Shown piece by piece: positions 45,822 to 58,189 of a stretch of DNA of 64,000 nucleotides. Location of the stretch: positions 379,835-443,834 of the forward strand of contig BCIK01000007.1 in the NCBI GenBank assembly GCA_039545295.1, in the 5' to 3' direction. The notes under the pieces are model-generated. The model was not told where the DNA came from. It saw nothing but the letters and a program-made list of their open reading frames with translations, and did no database searches. The first letter of the stretch is position 1. Every line of letters starts with the position of its first letter. The position numbers were made by a program, and so were the translations under genes. The DNA comes from Udeniomyces pyricola. Its lineage: Eukaryota > Basidiomycota > Tremellomycetes > Cystofilobasidiales > Mrakiaceae.

Positions 45822-48438
45822 ATGCCTCCTACTGCCTCATCTTCCAACCACCAACACCCCTCGACGGCCCATCCCCGTCCATCCGCCGTCGTCAAACGAC
45901 ACCGCCCGTACTTCAACCCGGTCGAGGTCGTCGAGCTCTCGCTCAAGCAACGCGGCAAGCTCTCGGAGAGAGCAGAAGAACGCGCCAGGCAGATTGCGTG
46001 CTCGTTTGCGGAGAATGTCGGGGGGAGATTGGGCTTGTGAGTCGATAGACCTCGCGACGGAAGTGAGGAGAAAGCAAGAAAGAGGGGGGAAGGGGCGTCA
46101 TCGCCATGTCGGGCGTTTCAGTCCGTATGTCCGTCCGTCTATAGCCAATACTGATATCGATCTTGAATGTCTTCCTTTTCTCTCCTCTGAAAATCTCTGT
46201 TCGCTCATCATTCTGTACCTTGTCGTCTATCGATGAGGAACTTAGTCCTCGACGAACGATAGCTACCGCTCAATCCCTCTTTCATCGTTTCCACCTCCAT
46301 TTCCCCCTCAAAGACTTCTCGTACAATGTTCGTTTGACTCTTCTCCTCTTCTTCTCCCATCACTTCAACGCCTTCTTCCTGTCCCTCATCAAGACATTCA
46401 CCCCTTCTTCTCTCTTTCCTTTCTCTTCCCTTGGCTGTTTTGGCTTCAACCCTTTTCTCTCACCAGGACGTCGTCCTCTCATGCCTCTACGTCTCCTGCA
46501 AGCTCCACGACACGCTCAAGAAGCCACGAGAGATTGTGCTGGCGAGCTTTGCGATCCGATTTCCAGAGCTGCTCAAAGCCAAGGGCGTCAAGAATGGGAT
46601 GGGCGTCTTGGGTGAAGGGGATGTCGATCAGAATGTGAGTCGAGCGAATGAAGTGAGAGAGAGAGAGATGAAGTGAAGAGGTTGGGGGTCCTTTTTTTCT
46701 TCTTCACTTTGATGGGAGGGCCGAAGCCATCTAGTACAGGGCGTCGTCCGAGAAAATGTCAGAGAGAACCAGAGAGATCTTTTCAGTGCTGATTCTTTCC
46801 TTTTTTTTTCTCTACACTCTTGGGTGGGACCGTATGATAGATGCTCGAAAGTGATCGATCCAAGCTCCTATCGGTCGAGCGACTGATCCTGGAAACGGTG
46901 TGCTTCAACTTTCGGGTTCACATGCCGTTTCCCTTTGTCATCAAGCTTGGAAAAGCACTCCAAGGTTTGTCTCACATGGACCGCTGAGGAAAAGGGATGT
47001 GAGGGGAGGAGGGTGGTTAGAGACGGATTGGATCGCTTCTAAGAAGTAAAGAGGAACGAGGTGTACTTCAGGGGAAATGTCGGTGATGATAGTTTGTTGT
47101 TAATGAGTTATTTTTTGTTTCTTCTTCCGTTCTTTTGCTATCCTTTGTTCCCTATCATCCCCCCCTTTTTTTTCTCTTGTGCAGTCTCGAAACGAACGAC
47201 TCAAGCTGCTTGGAGAATTGCCATCGATAGGTTCGTTTCTCATCCAGTCACCTTTTTTTTTTCTTAACTCCCATCGCTCACCTAAGATCTCCAACTCGTC
47301 CATGATCAAACCATTAACCCATCCCGTTCCCCTTCCATGGCTGCTCTTGGGGTTTTCCCTCCTTGTTTCCAGCAACCGAACGCTCCTTCCTCTCGTCTAC
47401 CCACCTCACAACATCGCTCTCGCCTCCATCTATCTCGCCGCCCTTCTCGGGTCGGATTCCCTCCGAGGTGGCTCGACGACACCCGAGTACGACGTCGATA
47501 GCCCGAGTACGGAACGGGAGAAGTGTTCGGCCCTCGCGAGGCTTCTTGGGGAACCGGGCGATTGGGAGGAGAAGTATCGATGTGGGTTGGGCGATATCGA
47601 AGGTGAGATCTCGAGGCCGATGCGTTTTTTTCCCCTTTTTTCTTTCCTCTTTGAGATTGAGATTGAGAAAGGAAGGGGAGAGGAGGGTGATCTACTTAGA
47701 ACCCATACTGATCTTTTCTACTCTTCTTTCCTTTCCTTGCTTTTTCGACTCGGTCTCCCTCCCCCCTCCCCCCCAGATATCGTACAGAGTCTACTTGACC
47801 TGTACTCTTCGACGCTGTCAGACTATCCACCTCCGATGTCTTCCTCTTTCATCCTTGGTTCGTCATACGGTGGGATTCATCCCGGTGGAACCGAAGATTC
47901 CTCTCCGACTTCCCTCGATTCCCCTACTTCTACCGGCGGTCCCGCGACGACGACGACGACGGTTCACTTTGGTACGAGTAGTAGTGGTAGTGGCGGGACG
48001 CCGATGGTGATGTACCCGACGTTACCGACGTCGTTCCGACCGTCGCTCGAAGCGACGTCGGATGATTTCGTGAGGATGAAGATTGTGTTGAGGCAGAGGG
48101 CGAAAGGGAGAGAAGAAGGGAAGAGGTCGTTGAGGGTGGAAGTAGATGAGGGAGGGGAGGAAGGTGGAGCGGGTGGAAGGAGAGAGGAGGTTGAAGGGTT
48201 TGGGGGTGGTCGTGGTGTTATGGGAGAGGGCCAAGGGGAAAGTCATGGTTTTGGGATGGGGGTGGAAGAAGGGAGTGGAGAGATGCCTTTGCAAAGTGGA
48301 GGAGGCGCTGGGTCAGCGGCTTTTGCGGCGGGTGGAGGGGGTGGGAGGTCAGGTGCAAGGAAGGGAAAGGATGTTTGGGGAGGCGCTATTAGTGAAGGCG
48401 TTGGGAGGAACGATGGCTCGGTGAGGTTTATGTTTTGA
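45822..48438 (+). CDS. CTK2: CTD kinase cyclin subunit (CTK2-like)
   Basis: Cyclin partner of the CTDK-I kinase, which phosphorylates Ser2 of the RNA polymerase II C-terminal domain. The cyclin box begins VVKRHRPYFNPVEVVELSLK, KQRGKLSERAEERARQIACS, then PRRTIATAQSLFHRFHLHFP, DVVLSCLYVSCKLHDTLKKP and REIVLASFAIRFPELLKAKG; this order and the TLKKPR motif are diagnostic for Ctk2-type cyclins. Next are RSKLLSVERLILETVCFNF, MPFPFVIKLGKALQ, SKRTTQAAWRIAIDS, NRTLLPLVYPPHNIALASIY and GLGDIEDIVQSLLDLYSSTL. The C-terminus from about 47900 is Gly/Ser/Glu low complexity ending DGSVRFMF. About seven exons. The start at 45822 (MPPTASSSNHQHPS) is chosen; the frame is open to an upstream ATG at 45678, so up to 48 more residues are possible. 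Confidence 0.85.
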
Positions 48439-48859
48439 TGGATTGGATTGGTGGTGATGTTGAATGATGATGATGATGATGATGATGAGATGGCTGTGTA
48501 TATGTGTGTAGATCAGATGATTGCATTAATGATGATTGGGATGAAGAGTACTATACGATGACTAGTAGAGATGGCTGGCGATGAGCATGGAAAGGTTGAT
48601 AGTAGGATGTGGGAGGAAGCTGGATGATATGTTATATACACATGGATATTAGTTGATTGTGCATATATATATATTTATTTATATAACCACAATTATCAGC
48701 TGTGAAATCAATCGAATCGCGTTGGCCGATTTGACGGGTTGATTGTGACTGGTACTGGAGTTGGACCTCCACACACACTCAGCTCATTCTTCGCTCTCTC
48801 TCCCCTCACCCCCTCCTCCCCTTACCCTTCGTTTCCCCTCCCCTTTCCCCTCCGCTACA
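48439..48859. other. Spacer and promoter before NADH dehydrogenase gene
   Basis: 421 bp with a GAT microsatellite (48464-48488), an AT-rich patch (TATATATATAT near 48665) and a C/T-rich leader from about 48785 directly before the ATG. No gene is supported. Confidence 0.55.
48464..48488 (+). repeat. (GAT)8 microsatellite
   Basis: Trinucleotide run just downstream of the CTK2 stop codon. Confidence 0.85.
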
Positions 48860-51800
48860 ATGGCCCTCCGACAAGGTACATCACACACTCACACTCACTC
48901 ATTCACTCACACTTACACATACAACATCCCATCCCATCTTATCATCATCATTCATCTTCACTCAATCATCCCAGCTCACAACACAACACATTCACGCCTC
49001 CTTCTTCCCACCTTTGCACACGCGCAAACGTCCCTCGGCCGCTGATGCTATTCTCTCGTGTCATTTGTGTTTTGCGCCGACCAGCTGCTCGCACGGCCGC
49101 CCGCGTCGTCGCTGCCCCTTCAGCTCGAGCTTACGCCTCGGCCGCTCCCGAGACCCAGGTCAAGGTGATGGTACGTCTAGACGGCTTATCAAACATGGAC
49201 AGCAAGCGTGATGGAGGGGACCCGACAGAGAAACAGACAGAGACAAGCCAGGACAAATCTCGAAAAACGTCTCGCTCTCGTGCCGCCTCTGTCGATATCG
49301 CATATATCCCTATCGCCTCGCCACCTCTTGCGCCTCTGTCTCGCGCGCTCCCTCTGTCTCTGTCTTTTTCGTCTAGGCTGTCGCATCGCTCATCTCTTCA
49401 TCCGCTTCAATCCACGCTTTCGATAGACCCGAGCCCGAAAGTTCCGACAGACGTTCGGTCGAGCCACCCTCGGTGTGACCTCGCTCGCTGCCGGCGCCTT
49501 CCTCCTTTGTACGGTCGCCTTTCTCCTTCCCTCCTCTCCTCGGCATTTGATTGCCCATCCAAACCTCTCTCTCCTTCTCTGTCCATTGTTCAAGCATTGG
49601 TCTGTGGTCTGACATCCGATAACGTGCCCATATGTACCCCCTTCGTTCTTCCTCATCCGATCCCATCCGATCCAAACCCTCAAAACAGCCACTTACTTGG
49701 ATGCTACCCCTGGAGAGCAGCTCCCTCAGGACCCTAAGAAGAAGAACGTCGTCGTTTTGGGATCCGGTTGGGGTTCCACCGCGTTCCTCAAGGCGTTCGA
49801 CACCGAGGACTACAACGTCGTACGTAATACCTCTCTTTGGCTCTCTCTTTGACCTCTTCCCTCAAGGAAGGAAACTGGCGAAAACGCATGGACCATCATC
49901 TGCATCAAGCAGAAGCTTGGGTCAGCTGGGCGTCTGTTCGCGCCGGATCCATCCGATCCCTCTTCCGTTCCTTTCCGATGATGTACTCAACAAAGGGAAA
50001 GAGAAACAGGAAGATACCGAGGATTGATTTTGCAACGCGTCTAAAGCTTCTCGCATCGAAGAGTTTCCGTCCGTTCAATTCATCAATCTTCACACGCTGA
50101 CTTTGGGCCTCAATTTCGGGTCTTTTCTCTCTCCTGTCATGATATCCTTTCCTTCTCTCCCTCCCCCTTCCTTTTTCTTTCATTCTTAGACCGTTATCTC
50201 GCCCCACAACTACTTCCTCTACACCCCTTTGCTTCCTTCGGTCACCGTCGGAACGCTCGAGGCCCGATCCATCATCCAGCCTACGCGATTCATCACCCGA
50301 CACAAGAAGCGCAAGGTGAACGTCATCGAGGCCGAGGCCAAGGAGGTCGACCCTGTCGGCAAGACCGTCACGTTCGAGGGTAAGTCTTATTCGTCGTCCT
50401 ACCAGAACCGTGTTCCTTTGAACCTCTTCTGGCCTTCAGGAAGCCTAACGCGCCGTCATGTTTCCATCTTTTTCCCTCTTCCCCCCTCTATATCTTGCTC
50501 TTGGTTCCCTTCTTTTTTTTTTGTAATGCGCAGACAACTCGGACATCAAGGGTTCCGTTTCTACCAAGACGATCCCGTACGACTACCTCGTCTACGCCGT
50601 CGGATGTGAGAACCAGACGTTCGGCATGGCTGGCGTGCCCAAGTACGCGTGCTTCCTCAAGGAACTCGCCGATGCTGACAAGGTCCGACAGAAGTTGATG
50701 GACTGTACGTAATCGATTCTTTTTTTTCCTTCTTTTGGATTTTTGGTTTTGGCTGGAGAGGAAGGGTTGAAGGGGAAACCTGGGGACGTGGCTCGTGTAG
50801 CGATTTGGATGAGTGGTCCACAGAGGCAGATCACCCAAGAATCGGCAGATTCGACACTGACGAGTCTTACATCAAATCCCGTTCTTTCCTCTCGACCCTT
50901 TCTGCTCCCCTCCTCATTTGTTTCTCGATCTGTCCCAATTCGGCTCTGGTTCATCATCTAGGCATCGAGTCCGCCGCCTTCCCCGGTCAGACCCAGGAGG
51001 AGATCGACCGATTGATGCACATGGTCGTCGTTGGAGGTGGCCCGACCGGAGTCGAGTACGCCGGAGAGCTCCACGATTTCTTGATCGAGGACCTCAAGAA
51101 GTGGTACCCTGGTGCGTGATGCTTTCTATTTTTATTTTTATCCTTTCTTGGCGTGGTTGCTTTGGGTTGGGGGCATGGTCTGTGTGTGTGCGTGTGGAGG
51201 TTTGGGTCAATGTAGGGTGCGAGTTGGAAGAAAATAAAAAGGAAGGGGCCAGGGCCCAACGAATGATGAGGGGATGATCAGACATCGAAGAAGGGGCGAC
51301 AGATGCGCTTGTCAAGCTGTTTACATTCCGGTTTTGTCTGACTTGATATATTCTTCTTTGCTCTCCCCCTTTGTCATACCCACGTCCTTCCACCTTCATT
51401 CAATAACACAGAGGTCGCCGACCGACTCAAGATCACTCTTGTCGAGGCCCTCCCCAACGTTCTCCCCATGTTCTCCAAGAAGCTCATCGAGTACACCGAG
51501 TCGACCTTCAACGAGAACAAGATCAACCTCATGACCAAGACCATGGTCAAGGACGTTCAGGAGAAGCACATCGTCGTTCAGGACGCCAACAAGGAGATCA
51601 AGGAGATCCCTTACGGTCTCATCGTTTGGGCCACTGGTAACACCTCGAGGAACATCACCAGGAACCTCATGGGTAAGCTTCCCGAGCTCCAGACGTCGCG
51701 ACGAGGTATCACCGTCGACGACAACTTTGAGATGCTCGGCGCCCCGGGAGTGTTCGCCATTGGAGACAACGCGGCGACCAAATACGCGCCGACGGCGCAG

Positions 51801-52649
51801 GTCGCCGCTCAGCAAGGCACGTACCTCGCCAAGATGATGAAGCAGTTGGCGAGGAAGGAGAAGGCCGAGGAGGACCTCAAGGCGCTCGAGCTCAGCAACG
51901 CCGATTCGGCCGCCGTCGAGGACGCCAGGAAGAAGCTCGTCAAGGCTTCCAAGGTCCGACCTTTCGAGTACTCGCACCAGGGATCGTTGGCGTAAGTGCT
52001 TTTTTTCTTTTTTTTGTCTTTTTCTTTTTTCCTTGTTCACCCTCAAACGATATTTGAAAATGTCTTGTCTAATTGCTGACGACCGATATTTTCTTACCTT
52101 TGTCTCTGAATCACAGTTACATTGGGTCGGACAAGGCCATTGCTGACCTTCCTCTCTTCGGCAAGGACAACCTTACCTCGGTCGGTGGTCAGGCTACGTG
52201 AGTGTTTCTTTTATATATATATATATATATCACTTCTCGGTTTCCCTTTGACCCCTTACCTCTCTCCCCTTGACTCACATGACTCCCCCATATGTTTTTT
52301 TTTTCTTACCTGCCTTTCGTAAAAACCAAAATCCTATCAGCTACTGGTTCTGGCGATCCGCCTACGTCTCGAACTTGTACTCGCTCAGGAACAGGACCCT
52401 CGTTCTCGCCGATTGGGCCAAGGTCAAGATCTTTGGACGGTTCGTGCTTTTTCGCTTCTTCATTCACTCCACTCACTCCACTCACTCCTCCCCCCTCTCC
52501 CCCCCCTCTTTTCGGTCTGATCTCCATCCATCTCACGTTTTTCGTCTTGGCGGAGAGACTGATCCCTTGTTTTCCTTTTTTTTTAAATTCTTTTTCTTCT
52601 TATTTCTGATCCATCTCGGGTTTCTAACAGAGATGTTTCCCGAGAGTAA
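48860..52649 (+). CDS. Alternative (type II) NADH:ubiquinone oxidoreductase, mitochondrial
   Basis: Single-subunit, rotenone-insensitive NADH dehydrogenase (NDE/NDI type), which passes electrons from NADH to ubiquinone on the inner membrane without pumping protons. Exon 1 (48860-48875) joins 49085 to give MALRQAARTAARVVAAPSAR and AYASAAPETQVKVM, a classic presequence; an Arg-rich stretch and the hydrophobic LGVTSLAAGAFLL follow. The FAD Rossmann motif is KNVVVLGSGWGSTAFLKAF; then VISPHNYFLYTPLLPSVTVG, DYLVYAVGCENQTFGMAGVP, and the NADH motif VVVGGGPTGVEYAGELHDF. Later LVEALPNVLPMFSKKLIEYT, GLIVWATGNTSRNITRNLMG, PGVFAIGDNAATKYAPTAQV and the C-terminal YWFWRSAYVSNLYSLRNRTL, VLADWAKVKIFGRDVSRE. 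About 11 exons. No EF-hand is seen in the insert, so calcium regulation of the Nde type is not evident. Whether it faces matrix or intermembrane space is unknown. Confidence 0.93.
52212..52230 (+). repeat. (TA)n microsatellite in an intron
   Basis: Perfect TA run within the penultimate-exon intron of the NADH dehydrogenase gene. Confidence 0.85.
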
Positions 52650-53677
52650 ACCTCCACCCATAAACAAATCACTCAAAGAAAAAAAAAACATATCCTCACA
52701 ACCCAAAAAACCCAACGAGACGCAAGGAGGGAAACGCGAAGACGAAAGGGGGGGGGGGGAAAGGAAGAAAGAAACTCAACTACTCCCAAAATCCTTTTTT
52801 TTTTGTTTCTCTTCTTTATATATAGCCTTTTTGTCTCTTTTTGAACCTTTTCTTTCCTTTTCTTTTCTTTTTCCACTCTCTCCGTTGGAACTCATTCGTA
52901 TTTGACGCCCTCGACTCCCCCTTCTCTCCTGATATAGACGGAACGGAACGTATCTTCCCCTTCCTCCCTTCCCCCCTCCCCCTCTTGATCCCTTCCCTTT
53001 CAACCCTCGAAGAAACGAAAGAAAGCATTCCCAACCCAGCCTTCCATATCTCTTATTTTCTATCTTATCTTCTTCTTCTTCTTCTTCTTTTTTCTTTTCT
53101 TCTTGTTCTTCCTCTTTTCCTGCTCGGGGTTTCTTTTTTATTTTTATCCCTGATTCACATGCCCCCTTTTGGTTTCTTTCCTTCTCTTGCCATGGACACT
53201 GCTGAATGAACGCGATGATCTCCTTGAGTCGACTCGCACGTACGTGGCATGTTTCCAAGTTGTCGTTTGCGGTCGTGTTTACCGATCGACTCATGTAGTA
53301 GGCAATGTTATGGAGAAGTCTGAAAGGAGTCAATGTCAGGAAAGAGCTAGGGTATCTGTGATGTATTGGAGGCGAGACATACCAATCTGACAAAACAAAC
53401 ACGGAAAAAAAAATACACGCACACGTATATACATATATACATATATACATATATACATATATATACATATATTCAAAGAGGATCAACCCTATGATGATGA
53501 TGATGTAAGAAAAGAAGATCAAGTAGAATTCAACCTGCACGCCAGCGACGACGAATTTCCTCAGCCATCGAATCAATGGAAACCCATGAGCCAAAAATGC
53601 CTATAAATCTTCCAGTCTCCCTGGACAAGCAGCATAACCCCTCTTTCCCCTCCCTCCCCTCCTCCTCCCTCAATCCC
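52650..53677. other. Spacer between convergent NADH dehydrogenase and membrane-protein genes
   Basis: Low-complexity: A-, G12 (52748-52759), and long T/C-rich tracts to about 53150, then ordinary sequence and an ATATAC array. Open frames crossing it are homopolymer-derived and are not called. Both 3' UTRs should lie here. Confidence 0.6.
53425..53473 (+). repeat. (ATATAC/ATATATAC) microsatellite
   Basis: About 49 bp of ATATAC and ATATATAC units in the spacer. Confidence 0.85.
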
Positions 53678-56388
53678 TCAGCTCGAAAGAGAATCCGGCG
53701 TCCCGACCTTGTCCATCTGGGTCTCTGAATCACTCAGCACTACCTCTGACATCGACCCTTCGACGTTCACGTGCGTTTCGACCGAGACCCAAACGCCTTT
53801 CCCCATCCTCGCGTCCTCCTCCAACTCACGCTTGTCCCGGGCGTTGTCGTCAATCTCATCATCTACATCGTCCTCATGGTCCTTGGTCGGCGGATCGATT
53901 TGCTTCAAAGAAGATGCCGAGGTCGAGGACAGGCCGTGGATGCGCTCGCCCATCTTCATCTTGACGCGCGACGCGAGGGACTCGACTACCCGACGAGTTG
54001 ACGCCAATCGATCCATAGTCGACTCACCGTCGCCATCAGAGCCATCAGAGCCATCAGCTGGATCGATAGGGAAGGCGGCGGGTTTCTGAGAAAACATCAG
54101 GACAGGCATGGTTCGATGTTGCTCGGTCTCGTCATTAAACGATGAAGTCAAACCAGAACCTGGTGATGTTGTCGAGGTGATCGTTTTCTCGCTAGTGCTG
54201 GTCTGGGAGCTCTTTTCGTCCTGGATCTTATTGAGGGGAATGATGAGTCGGGGTTGCGACGTCGTGGAAGCTCTTCGACGGATCTGACGACCGGCCTCCT
54301 CGGCGGCCGAACGGCGGGCCCTGAGCGGGCGGCAAACGAGCTTTCGAGCATCGTCGAGGAGAAAGTCGCGGGTGGAGACGAGGAGGGCGTTGAGAGTAGA
54401 AATGTAGACGTTGTAAATGTCGGGCTGGGAAGAGAAGATGATGACGATGATCGTGCCTCGCTGTTGTTGGAAACAGATATCGAGTCAAGCTGGGTGACTT
54501 GCAAGAGCACAAAAGGAGGACGATATGTACCCGAGTACGGCACGCAATAAAGAGGACAGGAAGACCCAGGACTCACGTTTGCTCCGTACATGAGTAAAGG
54601 GCCCGCTACAAGCTTCCTCGTGATGCATAGGATGGTCAAAGTCATGTTGACCTGAATTCATTCGCCAACGAGGGATACAGACACTTTAGTTTTCTGCATG
54701 CCACTTAATGACAGGTCATCTAGCAACAACGTACAAAGAAGAAGGCTCCGAGCAAGACGACTCGCGCGGCAAGCCCCCAATCGCCAGGATTTCTCGATCC
54801 AAGGCGCCCTTTCGTCGTGATCGTCGCCGTCGCATGGGGCCGAGGCAATGAGGGCAGAGTCGCAGAGTAATTCGTCGAAGAGCGAGAGGTTTCAGGAGTC
54901 GACCTCGGGAAGAGATAAGGGGCCGCGTGCGAGGACGTAACGCCTGTTGAGGCAAAACCCGACGGATCGACGAGCAAGAATGGACGGCCATATCGGCTTC
55001 GAATCAGGAGACCGAGCATGACGACTGATGGAGAGGTCAAATATCGTATGATTCAGCAAATGTATTGAGTGAAGAAAACAGGGGAGTGTGGCTTACGGTC
55101 AATCATGCATGTTAAGGTCATGAGCACCAATACGGTGTACTGAAAGAACGAGGGAGGAAGGCTGAAGATCAGCATCAAGTCTTGGTGCTACTCCATCTTG
55201 CAATTCCCTCTAAGTGTATAATCCTATTAGTAGAGACAAACTGACGTAGAAGAGGTCTACGGCCATCGGAATAGCGAAGAAACAGAGCAATCCGACGTGG
55301 CGAGCGATGTGATGATTCTTTGAGACCGCGACAAAGCATATGATAGAGATCACGATGTAGACGAACCATGGCGAGCCAATGATCTGCAGTGAGAAGACCA
55401 ACAGGATTAATCAGACAGGTTCTATACATATCATTTCAGGGGACAGGCGTTCGAAAAGAGCGCAAGCACGATAGCGTCAAAGGCCCTGGTTCCGCTCCAT
55501 CGACGAAACCGAGATGTCGGTGGCATGATTTTGAAGCAAAGCTGGATCATTGGACGCGAGAGGCGATCATATCAGTCTTGAATTCTCATGGTAGCTTTCA
55601 GCGTGGAAGGCATGTATAGACTGACCAGCGTCGCGAGCATACAATCGCAATATGCCGCGGCGATGCCACCTGAAAAGCCGAGGGCGGATTGAGCGATTTG
55701 ACGTCCCATGGGAGGGTACTCGGTGATATGACCTCCTGCAGGAATGATGCTGATGATGACATAAAGGGAAAGAATTCACAGGAAAAACCGGGAAGGGAGA
55801 AGGAGAAACTAATCAACCGATTGATTGACCGGGAATAACAAGTCTGGGCTGAAAAGTGAGTAACGGATCATTCCAGACGTACGAAATGATGGTGGACACA
55901 GAGTAGAGCACTGAAAGCGCAAGGTATGTGTAAATGAATGGATGACGTCGGACCTAGCAAGGATCAACCGCAAGAAATGTCATGTGAGCCATGTCTCGTG
56001 AAGGAACAATATCTCTCCCTCTTGCTCTGGCTTTCCGATCAGTTCGGGCTTTCCTGGTCCTCCCGCATACATCTCTTCTGGCAGATCGGACCAAGTACGG
56101 AGTGCACGCACAGAGGGGGAGAGATATATGGTTAGTCCGAGAATGAGACATGCGGTGATGCTGATGAGTTGCATGCTCAAGTAGAGCGTCTGAACGCTCT
56201 TGGGCGGGAAAATCTCGTCGGCTGAGAAAGGACTGCAGTCGAGGCCGAAAAGATGTGAGTGCATGACCTAGAGGTGAACAAGGAAGGGTGCAAATGTTCG
56301 ATGGGACGGAGGGGGCAGAAACGCACACTACTTTGCTCATCTGCACGAGCACAGGGGGCTGATTTACGGCGGAAAGCAAGGTAGACAA
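53678..56388 (-). CDS. Unknown multi-pass membrane protein with Ser/Asp-rich tail
   Basis: I do not recognise the family. The start at 56388 reads MSTLLSAVNQPPVLVQMSK and joins VMHSHLFGLDCSPFSADEIF. Hydrophobic segments then appear in order: LYLSMQLISITACLILGLTI; after a GTGCGT-donor join, FIYTYLALSVLYSVSTIIS; IAQSALGFSGGIAAAYCDCM; SPWFVYIVISIICFVAVSK; HVGLLCFFAIPMAVDLFYVS; YTVLVLMTLTCMID with VVMLGLLIRSRYG; WGLAARVVLLGAFFFV; and MTLTILCITRKLVAGPLLMY. That is about seven or eight membrane passes. The tail is hydrophilic: DFLLDDARKLVCRPLRARRS, then STTSPGSGLTSSFNDETEQH and a Glu/Asp/Ser-rich end, stop at 53678. Eight or more exons. The topology resembles a small receptor-like or tetraspan-to-7TM protein with a cytosolic tail, but no ligand or partner can be inferred. 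Confidence 0.65.
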
Positions 56389-57036
56389 ATCGAATCAGAG
56401 GATTTAGTACGAAGGAGGAGATGCGGAACCGATTGAGGCGGGTGCTGAGGGAAGATGAGCGATAGGAGACGAGGAGCGGACTAGGAGAAAGGAAGGAGAA
56501 TGAAGGGCCTTTAGGCCTTCAAGCTTCAGGACGGACAAACGGAGGAAGAAATGAAGCTTGACCTTAATTAATCAAAGAAGATGGCAACCATCGTGGCGAA
56601 GCGAAAGAAACGGAAGAAGGAAACCCTTGTGATCAAACGACCGGAATCGACGTCCGGGTCGACCGGATCTACGCGGTCTCCAGGATTGTGGGTTGCGTCT
56701 AAAGTCTCTTCGCTCCAGTCGACAAGACGGGGTGTCATTCAGTATGGTGGACAGTCCGATAGGAACACCTCGACTCGTAGACAGACAAAGAGAGTGGGAT
56801 CGGCTAATGCGATGGAAAGAGTGATGATCAGTCCTTGGCTTGTGATTTGAGTCAGAGACTTGAGACGCTTAGCATGTCATCAATACTACTGTCATCTCTC
56901 AACTGATCGATGCCGAGATCAGTCCTCATCCATTTAAAGGTCCAATGACAAGGTCTTGTCTATACCGCTTATCTCCCCGAACTCTTCCCTCCCCTTCTTC
57001 TCCTGGCGCAGTTATCCCTTGTTCGTTGCCCGGCCT
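56389..57036. other. Spacer upstream of the membrane-protein gene
   Basis: 648 bp holding the upstream region of the minus-strand membrane-protein gene and the 3' flank of the PRKRIP1 gene. It contains an 89-codon plus-strand ORF at 56581-56850 (MATIVAKRKKRKKETLVIKR start) for which there is no other support. Confidence 0.45.
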
Positions 57037-58189
57037 CTAGTCATCCTCGTGTATGACAATCATCGGCTCCTCCTGAACGGCCAGTCTCGGAGCATCTGCG
57101 TCTCCTCTTGAATCAGCTTCCCCAGTCGCGGTTCGGTCTCCAGCTCCAGCCGTCGTGTCCTCCTCATCCGGCCCCCTCTGGTCCTGTTCCTCGTCCTGAT
57201 CGTCATCCTCGTCGTCGTCGTCTCCACGTCTCTTGAAGACCACCTTAGCCGCTCCACCTTCCAGCTTCCTCTTTTTGCCATCTCCGACACCTCCAGTCGA
57301 TGTAGCCTCACTAGTACCAGTCGTCGAAGCGGCTCCGCCCTGCGAACGCGCCGCCTTCTTCTTCATGCGCTTGAGTCGGTTTTTGGACGTTTTGGCGTCG
57401 GCCGCGGCCGCGTTGGCAGCTTGACGCGCCTGGAACTCTTTTTGCTCTTCTTCCTGATTGATCCCAGTGCAAGTTCACGGGTACGATGACACGGAGTGGC
57501 CGAAGGGTTAGCCGAGAGAACCTCACGCTCAAATACCCACCTGGACCAAGACGAACGAAACGCGAAGGAGACTAGTCGGTTGACGCACCCTCTTGGCTTT
57601 CTCGTCCATCAGCTTCAATCGCTCGTATTCGCGTCGTCTGCTCTGCTTGTAAACGTGGAATTCACCTGTCGGTCGTTTATAGAGGGGCGTCGACGAAAAG
57701 TGAGCCCTTCGTCGCGTCTGGACGGACCCTCAAAAGCATCAGAGATACAGAGGAAAACGCGTTCACCTGATCCAGCACCGGCCGAAGAACCTTGAACGTT
57801 TGCCATCATCTCTTTGGGTTTACGGATTTCTTTCTCCTTGGGAGGTTTGGGGATATGCACAGTCTTTGTCGGATCCTTCATCAGACGTTCAAGCTTTGGG
57901 ACGCGATTGATGACAAGCAGGAATTGAGGACATAAGTTGAGACCATAGAAGCAAGTGAGCACGTTTTGTCGGGAGCATGGAATGATGAACGGTGGGTCAA
58001 TCGGGCATGGATGCCGAGCGAGACAACGTTCAATGTGCAGATGAGAGGGACACGGTTGGAAGCTAAATGTCGTACATGCAGACGCTGAGCCTCGACCGGG
58101 GTGAGGTTGTACTTGTTGAGGGGAGCGGTGGTGGGCGAGTCATTGGTGGGAGGGAGGGGAGAGATTGAGCGAGAGGCTTTTGAATCCAT
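57037..58189 (-). CDS. PRKRIP1/DUF1168-family spliceosome-associated protein
   Basis: Small nuclear protein of the PRKRIP1 (DUF1168) family, known in other eukaryotes as a component of catalytically active spliceosomes. It starts MDSKASRSISPLPPTNDSPT and has the conserved NKYNLTPVEAQRLH, then RLMKDPTKTVHIPKPPKEKE and IRKPKEMMANVQGSSAGAGS. The core EFHVYKQSRRREYERLKLMD and a long basic helix (KREEEQKEFQARQAANAAAA, KTSKNRLKRMKKKAARSQ) match the family pattern. The tail is acidic (GDDDDEDDDQDEEQDQ) and ends MIVIHEDD. Four exons. It lies divergent to the Fun30 gene and only 0.65 kb from the membrane-protein gene on the same strand. Confidence 0.87.

Noticed and set aside
52776..53594. 272-codon minus-strand ORF in the spacer
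   Set aside because: Composed of Lys/Glu/Phe runs encoded by homopurine tracts; no motif.
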